Source: Peromyscus leucopus
Lineage: Eukaryota; Chordata; Mammalia; Rodentia; Cricetidae
Assembly: GCF_004664715.2 (NCBI RefSeq)
Contig: NC_051073.1
Coordinates: forward strand, 63,664,379 to 63,728,378
Length of the DNA: 64,000 nucleotides
Reading direction: 5' to 3'
A program made the translations under genes and the position numbers. Below are positions 34,065 through 45,575 of this stretch, in pieces. How positions within the stretch are numbered: position 1 is the stretch's first letter; every line of letters starts with the position of its first letter. The notes beneath the pieces are model-generated. The model was not told where the DNA came from. It ran no database searches and was given only the letters and a program-made list of their open reading frames with translations.

Positions 34065-34185
34065 TCATGAGCCCCAGGGCAGCCCCAAACTTGCTGTTTA
34101 GGACAGGACAATCTTACACTCTGGTCCTCTGGCCTCAACCTCTCCAGGGTTGGGATTACAGGTGTGTGCCACCATGCCCAACTTT
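34065..34185 (-). repeat. Old B1 fragment, antisense
   Basis: 'tggtcctctggcctcaacc' and 'gggattacaggtgtgtgcca', diverged. It is the last SINE before the CpG island. Confidence 0.6.
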
Positions 34186-34369
34186 CTTTTCCATTTATTT
34201 ACTTAATTAAAAAAAAAAGCACGGTGCCCATAAAAAATGATTCATAAGGACGAGCTGCGTAGATAAAAACAAAGATTAATGGGTGGACAACCCTTCTAAA
34301 TGGTGGACTCGTCCCGTTTTCCCAATTAAACAAACTTGTATTGCCCTTCACCAAATTCTGTCCCAACTT

Positions 34370-34930
34370 GATCCTTGGACAGAAGCGTGGAGAAGACGTC
34401 CTGGGATCACCGACCACAAGCCAGGCTCCCGTGCTCACCCACCCAGGAGGGAGCTCAGCGATCCTAACGTCTTCGCAGGCTGCACCTGCGTGGTGACAGC
34501 CCTGCAGGTCCTCCAGGGGTCGTGTGCCGCCCGCGTCCTTGTCCCATCCCCCCGCGCCCCCCGCGGGGGCAGTTCCTTCTAAGACACTCGCTGAGTGCTG
34601 AGTCGCTGAGCGGCGGCGAGCTCTCCATGTGACTTCAGTTTCCGTCGTCGGTTCCTTCCGCAAGTGCTAAAATAATCTGATGCCCCAGAGCGAGTAGGCA
34701 GCGCGCGGCAGCGGCAACTGCTGTCCAGGAGGCCGGGGCCCCCGGAGACGATGCGCCCCGCCGAGTCGCCTGGGCTTGCGGGAGCCGGGAGTATTTCGTG
34801 CGTGGGCTCACCGCCGGGCACCGCCAGGCTTCTCGAGGTGAGCACGAGCTGGGAAAGAATTGGGTGGTGGGAGGTCGGGCAGCGCCCCTGCCCCGGCGCA
34901 CGCACACGCGAGCGAGCGCGCCCCCAGGCT
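34370..34930 (+). promoter_or_regulatory. Nrros: CpG island, candidate NRROS promoter and exon 1
   Basis: This is the only strongly GC-rich, CpG-dense segment in the window, with dozens of CpG against a CpG-poor background. It contains runs such as gcgcgcggcagcgg and cgcacacgcgagcgagcgcg. It lies 14.3 kb upstream of coding exon 2. That gives a gene span of about 19 kb, close to the ~22 kb I recall for human NRROS, whose first exon is non-coding. A good donor (GAG then gtgagc) at 34837/34838 is the likely end of exon 1. No TATA box is evident. The reverse-strand motif cttgcggaagg at ~34654-34664 resembles a C/EBP-ETS site, as expected for a myeloid gene. The exact start site cannot be read from sequence. 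The island could instead serve an unannotated non-coding RNA. Confidence 0.6.
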
Positions 34931-36595
34931 CATTTGTGAAGTTGGGTTTGCGGTATCCAGACTCCCCGCCTCGGGCTGGGTTTGGGGGCTACAACCTCTG
35001 GTGTAGGTGGAAGTCCCTCCCTCAGGAACTCTTCGAGCTGAGAGAGGGGGGTGTGATGTGGGCTTCAGAACCCGCTGTGGTTTGATTCCTGCCTCTGCAG
35101 GGAGACTGTGAACAGGCCAGTGAATGTTGTGAGCCGTGCTTTCTCATCTGTACAGAGGTTAATGCTCCTTACCTGGTCCGAGTGACCGGACATAAAGTGT
35201 CTCTTTATGTCCGTGAACACTCAACTTTATGCTGTGAACACTCAGCTCAGCATGCGGGGGTTTGCATCGTCTCTTTTTCCCTCTGACATATAGACATAGG
35301 CACGGAGACTCATCAACAGTCACAAGGACTTAGCGGGATCTTCCCAGGGTCAGCTGCGTGTGTTCATCCAAAAGACCCGCAAAAGCTCTACTAGAGTCTT
35401 TGTCCCGGGTAAAATCTACTAGGATGTTACTCTGATCCACAGCTATTGGAGTGCCAGAGCGAGGCTAGAGCCAGGCTCTTCTGACTCCCGTTCAGTGCTC
35501 TGCTGTAGTCCTCTTGGCCTGTCCAGTCACAGACACACACCCATGTACTCACAACCACCCGGGAGCTGGGCAGGAAGAAGCATTACCCTCAGAGCAGTGG
35601 CTGGCTCCACGTTGCTCTACGGAGGTGAACACGTGCCCCACTGTGACTAGGATTGGAGCAGACTAAGGCAGCCTTTCCAGGGTCCCTTTTTGCTATTGAC
35701 TGTGAGCACAGACTATTTCCAGCCCTGCAGGTGTTTGGGGCCTTTCTAGCCTGGGGACACCCCCGGAGGCTGTTTATGTGAGCCTCAGAGTTCCTAGATG
35801 GGGTTATAAATTCATGGGCCCCAGGAAAATAACCTCAACACCTGCCTTAGGTTAAAAACAAAACTAAACAGCCTCACAGAGAAGGTGCCTTCATTTGATG
35901 GGTCCCTCCAGGGAGCTCTGTGGACACGCACACACACACTCCATCTGGCTGTCCTGGAATTCACTACCCCCTGGTTCTTCATCCACCATCCTAATGCCAG
36001 AGGAGCATCCTGGAGAGAGCAGGCTCCCAGTGTCTTTGTCCTGAGGGCTGTGTGAGGAACATGTGCACTGGTCCATCTCTCCCTGGTCTTCTAGACTTGA
36101 AAAAAGACCCGGTACAGACCACAGGCTGCCTTCTGGCTGTAGTGCACATCCCACCGTGGAGTGGAGGCCAGACTCTTCTGTGGAGAGCTGATAGCTCAGT
36201 TTATGCTTCATCCGTGTGATAACCACATAGGTCAGGAGAGAGTGGGTTTGTAACCAACCCAGAGAGGGATTCCTCATCTTTCCTGGGACCTGTTTGTAAC
36301 ATAGTCACAAGTGTCACTGACTTCTGCTCACACGTCATTTCAGTGACAAATTTGTTAACATATGTATATGTCTCTGCCCTTGGTGGAGTTTATTAGTTAC
36401 TCCCTTCCCTCCAAACCCACTCTTTTCATTCTGATTGCTGAGTGAAGGTTGTGTGTGCAACCTGATAGGTTAGGCAGTGGCTTCTGAAAGCTTGGAGTGG
36501 CAAAGAAGAAACAAAAAAAGGACCATGACACTTTGAGATCATAATGTATAACTGTATAACTGTAAACCTGATTTCAAGGATCTAGAAGACAGGAT
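34931..36595. other. Unique intronic sequence with MIR-like pieces
   Basis: SINE-free 1.7 kb next to the CpG island. A MIR-like stretch lies at ~35095-35200 (gctttctcatctgtacagag). The lack of young insertions may reflect regulatory constraint; that is an inference. Confidence 0.45.
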
Positions 36596-36599
36596 TGTT

Positions 36600-36712
36600 T
36601 TCATTGTTTATTTATTTATGATTTTGGTGGCATGGGGGAATCAAACCCTGGTATTCGCACATGCTAGATAAGACTCTGCCAATGAGGTACATAACCTCGC
36701 CAGCCCTACACA
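36600..36712 (-). repeat. RSINE/B4-type fragment, antisense
   Basis: 'atcaaaccctggtattcgca' then 'gccaatgaggtacataacct', a reversed tRNA-type head. Confidence 0.5.
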
Positions 36713-37978
36713 GGATTATTTAAACTACAGAAACAAAGGCCAACTGAAAGCGGCTTCATCACAAAAAGAGGATTTGTTATGTCGTGTAACTGAAAAAGTC
36801 TAAAGGCAGTTACTTCAGGCATGACTAGATCCAGGTCTCCAAAATACCACCAAGAATCCGTCTGTCCTCATCCAGCTTTGCTCTCTTGCTGGGCAGGTCC
36901 TGGAGACAGAGACAAAGGCTACCTTCAGCTTCCAAGCTCATCCCCACCACCGGGCCATGCGAAGCAGGAGAAAAGGTCTTTCCCCTTAGTGGTATACCTG
37001 CCCCTGGATTGATACTGTGTCTAATATAAGTCAGTCACTATAGTTAGGGACACAGAAGGTTGTAACAGGGACAGCCTTCTTCATAGTCCCTAGAGTGAGG
37101 GGTTGGGATCAGACCCAAAGAAAGAAACAAAACCCCAAAGAAACAAAAAACTGAACTTCTTAGGAAAGCATGGGGTAGCTAAAGAGTGAAATGTACTGGA
37201 CACTACTGAATTGTGTGCCTAAAAATGGTTCCGGTAATCCATTCTATGTGAAAAAAATGGAGGGAGGGAGGAAGGGAGGGAGAGAGTATGTATGTGTGCT
37301 TCCCCCAAAAGCAACCCAGCCATTGTTACCAGAAGCAGGAGAAATGAATGTGGGCAGATAGAACTTTCCAGGATCAGCAGAATCAGGCACCGGGAGCAGT
37401 ATGTGTCTTCGGTGTGAGACCAACTCCAGCAGAGGGCACACAGGAGGAAGTAGGAACTTTACCCTCACGGTCACCAGTGAGGTGGGCATGAAGAGCAAGG
37501 CTGGGAGCAGCCATGGGCTCAGCGTGGCCACAAAGCTCTGTGAGGTCCCCGGGGACTCCCCTCCTTCAGCCCCAGCCCCCACATTTACCACAATCAGGCA
37601 CTGCACTTGGGCTGGTGCCCAGCTCGACTGCCTGCTCCTACCGCTAAGAAAGATAACCATCAGGGAGGGGATTTCTCCTCAGGAGACAGCATTTGGGGCT
37701 CTGACTTTGCCCACTGCCTCTTCTCAGTGAGTCCTGGATATCTGAGGTAGCCCCAGTCTCTCATGGCTTCCCTTGTCTCCCTTGGGTGCCAAGACTGTCC
37801 CTCAGATTGCAGAGTCAACAGGGAATAGCTCTCTCCCTGCCCTGCCTGGGGCCACCTTTTTCAACTTCAGGCAAGCAATGGTCCCTTGAAAGTTGAAGGG
37901 CACTCGAGACTTCCACATGGGACTGCCCTAATGACCTTTCTCTTGCTCTGGTTATTGGCTCCTTCTTCTAGTTCTTAC
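36713..37978. other. Unique intronic sequence
   Basis: About 1.27 kb single copy, with a (GGGA)n-like tract at ~37259-37285 and the CTCF-like motif at 37425. No exon recognised. Confidence 0.45.
37425..37439 (+). promoter_or_regulatory. CTCF-like motif in unique sequence
   Basis: 'tccagcagagggcac' fits the CTCF core CCAsyAGrkGGCr. It is not inside a SINE. Binding is not shown by sequence alone. Confidence 0.4.
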
Positions 37979-37990
37979 ATTGAAGCTTCT

Positions 37991-38254
37991 GAGGCTGGAA
38001 AGATGACTCAGAGGTTAAGGGCACTGGCTACTCTTCCAGAGGTCCTGAGTTCAATTCCCAACAATCACATGGTGGCTCACAACCATCTAGAATGAGATCT
38101 GGTGCCCTCTTCTGGCCTGCAGGCAAAACATGGTATAGATAAATAAATAAATCTTAAAAAAAGAAAGAAAGAAAGAAGAAAGGAAGGAAGGAAGGAAGGA
38201 AGGAAGGAAGAAAGAAAGAAAGAAAGAAAGAAAGGAAGAGAGAGAAAGAAAGAA
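37991..38254 (+). repeat. B2 SINE with (GAAA/GGAA)n tail and target duplication
   Basis: Flanked by attgaagcttct at 37979-37990 and 38255-38266. The ~98-bp purine tract at 38157-38254 therefore grew inside the inserted element's A-tail. The element also keeps an antisense CTCF-type core, 'ggtgccctcttctggcc', at ~38101-38117. Confidence 0.93.
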
Positions 38255-38266
38255 ATTGAAGCTTCT

Positions 38267-38699
38267 ATTTTAGCTAATAATCTTGGCTTGTTTCTTTCTA
38301 ATCCCCAGGGCTTCAAGGCTCTCTGGTCATTTAGCTCATCCCTCCCCGAAGGCCACCCTGCCACCACATGGGCGCTAATCAGAATATCAAAGACAGCATG
38401 GCATTGGTCTCTGACCAATCAGAATAGATGCTATAGTTAGAAATAGGATCCTAAGGGTCAGATGTCACCTCTTTGGCTGCTGAATTACAGTGGTTGAGAG
38501 TTCTAAGGGAGAGGCCAGTTATCTGGGCTAGAGGCTCCTGGCTACTCATCAACAAATAGGTATCTACTTGTGCACCCCAGCTGCACTTAGATGACAAACA
38601 AAACACCTTCTCAGCAGGAGTTGCCTCCAGCACCTTCTTCCTGGACTGAACTCAGCTCTACATGACCTGAGTCACTATGAGTTGACGCTGGCCTTTTTG
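38267..38699. other. Unique intronic sequence
   Basis: About 430 bp of single-copy sequence. No gene recognised. Confidence 0.45.
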
Positions 38700-38713
38700 A
38701 ACTGTGGATTTCT

Positions 38714-38869
38714 TTTTGGTTTTTTCCAGACAGGGTTTCTCCGTGTAGTTTTGGTGCCTGTCCTGGATCCTGCTCTGTAGGACCAGGCTGACCTCAAACT
38801 CACAGAGATCCGCCTGGCTCTGCCTCCTGAGTGCTGGGTCTAAAGGCGTGTGCCACTGCCGCCCAACTA
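38714..38869 (-). repeat. B1 SINE with target duplication
   Basis: Antisense B1 flanked by aactgtggatttct at 38700-38713 and 38870-38883. Confidence 0.93.
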
Positions 38870-38919
38870 AACTGTGGATTTCTGAAAAATGGAAATCATA
38901 AGCAATGTCGTGAGCAGAT

Positions 38920-39350
38920 ATCTACATGGTGATGTTCAAATGCAGCATCATTATTCACAATGGCCAAAAGATGTCCATCCACTGATGAGGGACTAAATGA
39001 GCTTTCTAAAGGGAATCCTGACGTATGCCATGCCATAGATGGACCTTGAAAGGAAAGCATATGTGATGTGACTAAGCAAGAGACAGAAGAAAAACTGCGA
39101 CTCAATTTTCTTTAGAACAGGCAATCCCCAGAGGAAAATCCGTGGTCACGTCTGTGCTAGAGAGGGACCATAGAGAGTGACTTCAAATGACAAGGGTTAG
39201 AGGGTGGGCTGATGGGAAGGTTATGGTGGTGGACCATGGGATGGTTACCTAACAATGTGAATGTACTTAATGCCACTGAATTATGTTCAAGAGAGCTAAA
39301 GTGGTAAATTATATGCATATGTTACCACAATAAAAAAAAAAAAAAAAAAA
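38920..39350 (+). mobile_element. Old L1 3' end, sense
   Basis: 'caatggccaaaagatgtcca', 'atagatggaccttgaaagga', 'gggaaggttatggtggtgg' and 'taccacaataaaaaaa' follow the 3' end of L1M-type elements, including the terminal A-run. Confidence 0.7.
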
Positions 39351-39505
39351 AGGAAATCACCCCTAGTGCATAGAACTATTGCTGGTGTTAAATAGTGAAT
39401 CAGGAGCTGTCTGTAACAGGAGCCTTTGCAAGTTCAGGCGTTAATGTTACAAACTGAACACATTAAGTTACAACCCAATTCTCTTGGCTTTGTACAATAA
39501 ATTTT

Positions 39506-39668
39506 TGTTTGTTTGTTTGTTTTTCAAGACAGGGTTTCTCTGTGTAGCTTTGCGCCTTTCCTGGAGCTCACTTGGTAGCCCAGGCTGGCCTCGAACTCAC
39601 AGAGATCCGCCTGGCTCTGCCTCCCGAGTGCTGGGATTAAAGGTGTGTGCCACCACTGCCTGGCTTGC
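39506..39668 (-). repeat. Young cricetid-type B1 with target duplication
   Basis: Near-consensus B1 containing 'tttgcgcctttcctggagct', a (GTTT)n tail, and short flanking caataa...ttttt repeats. Confidence 0.92.
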
Positions 39669-39714
39669 AATAATTTTTTAGGAGTCCATTATTTAGGAAG
39701 GTAACTTTTTTTTT

Positions 39715-40210
39715 TTTTTTAAGATAGAATCTCACTATATAACTCAGGCTGGTCTTCAATTCTCCATCCTCCTGCCTCCGTGTTCTGAGTATTGGGATTA
39801 CAGTCATGTACCAGCATGCCTAATTTAGAAAGAAAATTTAAAAAAAAAAAAAACCTATCATTTCCCCATGAATTCAAAATAAATTCTTCCTCTCCTCCTC
39901 CTCTTCTTCTTGACTTAATTTTGAGAGAGGGTTTCTCTGTGTAGCTCTGGCTGTCCTCAAACTTGCTCTGTAGATCAGGCTGGCCTTGAACTTAGAGATT
40001 TGCCTGCCTCTATTTTCCCAGTACTGGGATTAAAGGCATGTGCCATCACCACCAGGCATCAATAGGAGGATTTTAATTTTCTTTTTAAATTTATTTTGGG
40101 ACAGGACCTCACACTGCAGTCCAGACTGGCCTGGAATTTATGTAGCCCCTGTGGGTCTCAAACTCATGACCATCATCATACCTCAGCCCCCTCAGTGTTG
40201 GTCATAGAGG
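39715..40210 (-). repeat. Three antisense B1-type SINEs
   Basis: Old copy at ~39720-39830, a clearer copy at ~39925-40065 (gagagggtttctctgtgtag), and an old copy at ~40100-40210. A (CCT/CTT) tract sits between at ~39886-39912. Confidence 0.75.
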
Positions 40211-40214
40211 TTTT

Positions 40215-41155
40215 TAAAATCTTGTGTTTATTTTTCTAATGGGCCTGAGCAGAGGCCAGAAGATGTTATTGGATCCCCTGGGACTGGAGTTAACAATAGT
40301 TGTGAGCTGCCATGTGGGTGATAAGACTTGAACTCAGGTCCTCTGTAGGAGTAGCCAGTGCTCTTTACTGAGCCATCTCTCCGGCTCCCTCACAGCAATG
40401 TTTAAAGAGTTAAATTGTTTTATATGCACTCTGAAGTATTTGGGGAGAGAAGTACTGATGACCATAGTGTGTGTTTGTTTATTCGTTTGGTGTGGATGGC
40501 TGAACCCTGGTCCTTGTGCATTCGAGGTCCGTGCTCTTCCGCTGATCTGCCTCTCACTCTTTGTACATTTTGTTCTGAGGACAGGTCATGAAATTGCACA
40601 GACTGGCCTCAAATTCACCATCTTCCTCCCTCAGCCTCCTAAATGTTAGGATTATAGGCATGTACCACCATGCCCAGCCACTGGAAATCTTTTCTAAATA
40701 GTTATTTAATTTTACCTGTATTGTGTGTGCATGCATGTGTGTATATGTGCGCCACAAGCATGCAGGAACCCACCATTGTCAGAAGAGGGCATCAGATCCT
40801 GTGGAACTGTAGTTACAGGCAGTCGAGAGCCGCAATGTGGGGGCTGGGAACTGAACCCAACTCCTTTGCAAGAGCAACAGGTGCTCTTAACCAGTGCGCC
40901 ATCTCTCCAGCCCCCATCTATTTGTGCTGATTTTTTTTGTTTTGTTTTAAGATCGATTTTTATTGCTTTTTAATGGTGTATAGGTGTGCGTGTGCTCGTG
41001 CCGGGTGCCTGTGGAGGCCAGAGCCATTGAATCCTCCGGAGCTGCAGATGTCATTGTGAGCCTCCAGATGTGGGTGCGAGAAACCAAATGTTGGTTCTCT
41101 AGAAGAGCAGACATGCTCTTAATGGCTGAGCCATCTCTCCAGCTCCTTGTAATCT
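40215..41155 (-). repeat. Cluster of antisense SINEs (three B2, one old B1)
   Basis: B2 at ~40215-40388, worn B1 at ~40570-40680, B2 at ~40690-40915 (gggaactgaacccaactcct), B2 at ~40955-41147. Each ends in a reversed tRNA-like head ('gagccatctctcc' and variants). Confidence 0.8.
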
Positions 41156-41159
41156 ATTT

Positions 41160-41460
41160 GTAAGCACAATAAAAAAATAAGATGAGGTGAAGGATAAGTA
41201 AAAAGCATGATAAAAAATTAATTACGGTGAAGTGTTATGAGTGGAATGTAGGTGGTGGTATACAGTGGTCACTGACTACAGGCTTTTTTCAGTTTGTCTG
41301 TATGCTAAAGGTTTTTCTTCATATGTAAATGTTGGAGGAAAGTTGTTATTAATAATTAATAACTACTGAAATTGCTTCTCATAAACATAAATAATAAAAA
41401 AGAGAGAAACTGCAATATCCTATCATAGCATGTGGCCTATCAGATTACTCTTCAACTAGA
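41160..41460 (+). mobile_element. Possible old LINE 3' end
   Basis: 'cagtttgtctgtatgctaaa' and an AT-rich end with aataaa resemble ancient L1/L2 3' ends. Low certainty. Confidence 0.35.
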
Positions 41461-42885
41461 CTCTTAGGTTGTGAACAGGAGGAAGGTGCATGAAGGAGAA
41501 ATAGGAATTTGGTAAAAGAAGACCACAGAAAGGGTCTTTCCTGCAGAGGAAACAGCTTGTGAAATGTGTGATTCAGTCGAGGACTTCATGCATCCCAGGG
41601 TGGTTGGGGTTTGTGGTATTGGGGTTAAGCTGATGCGGAACTCACAGGCTTGAGTTTGAACGGGGGTTCCACGTTCACCAGGCATTCGGCCACACCTCTG
41701 TGTGCCTCCAGTCCCACAGGGATGCGGCATTTCTACCGATCTGGCCAACCGTGAGGGGCCCCTGCGAGTTGTTGCTCCGTCGTGCCTTCTCAAAGAAACC
41801 GTGTTGGAGAGGAGGTGTTTTCATTCCCACTCCAGGATAAAAGGAGCCGCGGTTCATCTCTGTGGTATGCACAGTGACCCACAGACTCAGGGTAGTCGGT
41901 CCCCTCCTCCAGGAAGCCCAAGACTCCAGGCATCTCCCTTGATTGGTGCATGGGATAGTTCCTTCATCTAGCTTTTTCCACACTGACCCCATTTGCACAG
42001 AAGACCTCCCCTTCCCATTGGTTCACATGATACCTGGCTTCACGGAGGCATGTGTCTGCCCTCTGGGTGGGAGGCGAGGGGACTGCTGGAGGCTGTGGAG
42101 GTACTTGTGGTGGTCCCTGATCCCATGAAGCCCTTGGCATTTCCTTATGGAAACAAAGCTTTTGCTTGCACGTTCTTTACTTCTGTCTTGACCCAGCCTT
42201 TTGATGTGTTACTGTCACCCGGGGCCACTACTGGAGAGGAGGCAGCTGTGGGTCTAGGCCGTACCCTAGTCCAAGTGCCCCTCCTTTACACAGTCCTTTC
42301 CTAGTTCCTCTTGAAGAAGCATGGTGGCTGGCCCTTACTCTTGCAGAAATCACTGGTGGGGGATCTGTGAAAGGAACTGAGAAACTAATGTAATACGGGT
42401 TGGGTGTCTGAAGAGATTATTTTCTCATATACAGAGGGATCCTGGGAACCCACTGCCAGCCACAGTGAGACACATAAGAGCCAGTTGCTATCTCTCAGTG
42501 GGAACACGTTTGCTGTTTTGAAGATCTGTGGCTAGATGCATTCTGTAGCCGTGGACTGGATAAAGTAAGCTGACCTCCGTGGGTTTGGATGGGCTGGCCT
42601 GGCCCTGACCACACGGGCAGTTGATTTACTTACCTGTGGCCCTGGGGAAATGGAGTCTGAGTAGGTAGCAAGCGCTTGAAACAGTTGCTGGATCTAGGAA
42701 GAGCTCAGTGAAGGTAAGTGCTGCTGTGGCTCTTAAGCCTCCTTTCAAATAGAGGCTAGGGTAGAGGCTGGCCAGACCTGGTGCTCAGGAGACATCCTGA
42801 CGTCGGTATTTGACAAATGTTTTGGGGGCTGGTTCATAGCTCTCTCCAGGCCGGCTGCCCATACCACTCCATCCATGTGGGAGGC
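41461..42885. other. Unique intronic sequence, SINE-free
   Basis: 1.4 kb with no recognised repeat. Overlapping ORFs of up to ~110 codons on both strands show no domain. No exon recognised. Confidence 0.45.
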
Positions 42886-42889
42886 CAGT

Positions 42890-43255
42890 CCCCACCTTCT
42901 ACAGGGTTCCTATGAGGAGGAGAGAGGAATAAGGAATTTGTAGACAGAAAGATAGCGGAGAAAAGACAGACAGAAACACAGGATAGCTTAGGGAGGACCT
43001 GGATCAAAATCCACCGGCCCCTTCTGTCTTTTCAAAAGGGCTTTTTATAACAATGCCAAGGGGTGGGGCAAAAGACTCCCCCTACCCTTGCTAGATCAAA
43101 ACACAGTGCACAGTCCAAGTGCAGACCCTTCCATACACCTTGCCACCACCACGTGGTCAAGTCATCCCCTTAGGCAGCCCTGCCTTGTAAAGCAAGCTCA
43201 GATCTCACTAGGAAACCTCTGTGGGCCTCCACATATCCATTTGTTAGGATTTCCA
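42890..43255. mobile_element. Possible LTR-derived remnant
   Basis: The text 'gcttagggaggacctggatc' to 'ttttataacaatgccaaggg' resembles a dispersed rodent ERV LTR. No termini or duplication could be fixed. Confidence 0.35.
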
Positions 43256-43289
43256 GCTATAAAACAGTGCTGAGTGGTCCTTTGGGAAA

Positions 43290-43630
43290 TTGTGCTGGTT
43301 AGTGTTTGGTCAGAAGAAACCTCACTTGAAAATGCTTTCATCAGACTGTCTGTAGGCAAGTCTGGGGGACATTTTTTTGGTTGATGGTTGATGTGGGAGG
43401 GCCCAGCTCTCTGTGGATAGTGAGGGGCATATGGTCCTGGATGCCATAAGAAAACAAGTTGAGCAATCCATGTGGAGCAAGCCAGTAAGCAGCCTCCTCC
43501 ACGGCTTCTGCTTGAGTTCCTGCCTCCAGGTTCCTGACTAAGTTCCTGCCATGACTTCCTTCAGCTGTAAACTGAAATAAACCCTTTCCTCCCTGAGTTG
43601 CTTTTGGCTGTGGGGTTTCTCACAGAAATG
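43290..43630 (+). repeat. Dispersed rodent repeat (L1 3' UTR-like)
   Basis: 'tgtgctggttagtgtttggt', 'gggagggcccagctctctgt', 'gcctccaggttcctgac' and 'aaataaaccctttcctccct' form a very common rodent interspersed repeat with AATAAA near its end. Family name not asserted. Confidence 0.65.
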
Positions 43631-44125
43631 CTGAGTTTCTTAGTTAGAAACCTAGCCAGAACAGAAATGCTACTTTTTCTCAAAAAGGTAACCAACTACA
43701 AAATTGCAATTAAAATTTATTTGCTAGAGGGGTCATGGGAGACAAACCTTTACTTCATGCAGACTCTCAGTACTATATTCAAGGGGCAGTAGTCCAGTGA
43801 TTTCAAATGCTTCAACTCCTTACCTATTTGTCCAGAGACCAACTGGGACCAATTGGTCCCAGAGACCAACATGATGGGCCCCGGTAGGTTAATCACCCGC
43901 TTTTGAGGGTGTTATCCTTTGAGCACAGGCTGATTGACAGCTCATGAGGTACTGTCGGGCTGCTCCTAATCCAGTAACACCTGCAACACCTCTAGTTTCG
44001 TTTTGCTGGAGAAGAAATTTTTCAGATCGGAATTATTGAATTACAAAGAATGCATACATTGAAGGCCTTTGATCCATTGTGTAAAGTTGTCTTGGGGGGG
44101 AAGGTGTGTTTTTATCTCATATTCT
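43631..44125. other. Unique intronic sequence
   Basis: About 500 bp with a short local direct repeat, 'gagaccaac(tggga/atgat)', near 43837 and 43861. No gene recognised. Confidence 0.45.
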
Positions 44126-44134
44126 TTATTTTAT

Positions 44135-44294
<160 letters not shown>

Positions 44295-44436
44295 TTATTT
44301 TTTTTTTTAACTTTGAAAAATTTCAAGTTATAGAACAGTTTAATGAAAGCATAATAACTTTTAAAAAGCACACTGTTAAATTGACCAGTTGAGGTAGCAC
44401 TTCGCTTTTACCCTGACTAAGCCATTGGATATAGGA

Positions 44437-44438
<2 letters not shown>

Positions 44439-44488
<50 letters not shown>
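44439..44488. repeat. (TG)n microsatellite with B1 scrap after it
   Basis: About 25 pure TG units. A short antisense B1 scrap follows at ~44560-44603. Confidence 0.95.
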
Positions 44489-44494
<6 letters not shown>

Positions 44495-44603
44495 TGGTGG
44501 TCGATAATACTATCTTTGTTTGTTTTTTGAGGGGGAGCTCAGTCTGTGCCCTCCCATCTCTGCTTTTTGGGGTTGTAGATGTGAATCACTACACCAGGCA
44601 AGA

Positions 44604-45575
44604 CTTTGACCCTTGAAGGATCCAAGTCAGTTGCTCTGTAGGTCAGTACAGCTGGATCCATGGGTTTTCTGTCATGACATGCACTCTCTCCCGGGGGCTG
44701 TGAGAACAGAGTGTTGCGCTTCTGATGTACCACATCTGGAGCTCAGAGCTCAGGGCTCACATTGGGAGTTGCTAGGTTTGAACTTTGCTGAAGGTTAGAG
44801 TCCCAGGAGTCTTGTGCTAAGAATCAAAGCAAGCCAACCTGCTTGCCTGGAGCTTTCCAAGGTGCTTCCCGGCACCCGGACCATTTGATGTCACATTAGA
44901 GATGCTCATGTCCTTTATTCTGTGGTCTGTGACCAGCTGACCTCCCCTTTCTTCCAAGATCCCAGGGGGCAGTCTTTACCTTCACACAGAGGCAGACTTC
45001 CTCCCCCAGCCCCTCTCGGGCATGTAGTCGCTCTGTGTATTCACGGGGGCCACCTTCACACGCTGACCCTGCACACCTGCTTCTGATGATCCCCGTGCCC
45101 CCAATCCATAAACACTTGTCTCTAATACAAAATACCTCTGCCAGCTGCCTGCTTCCTTCTCCACAAAGCCTCTTTCTTTAAGGCTCCTTTAGCTTCTCTG
45201 ATCATTTGAGGAGAAAGTTAATTATGTGGTAACACATGTGTGACACTTGCTAAGAGCTCCTTCAGCAAAGACCTTGCAGCCCGTTGTCTGGCAACCGCTG
45301 GCATGGTAGTAACAGCTGGAGGGGCGGAGAGGTGAAGAACGGCATCCCAGCAGAAGGCTCCTGGGATTTTTCCAGAGATAATACAGCTTATCTTGGACCC
45401 TGTGGTACAGTGTCTCTGAGGAGCGTTCTGTAGATACTTAGTCTAGAAGATGTTTCCAACCTGAAGGTTACTTTGTTACTTTTTATCAATGGTTTCAGGC
45501 CTCTATTTTCTTAGAGGACCTCACGAGCTTCTCTGGTGCGCTCTACATCCTGGCCCAAGAACACCAGCCATTTTT
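44604..45575. other. Unique intronic sequence
   Basis: Nearly 1 kb without recognisable repeats or exons. Confidence 0.45.
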
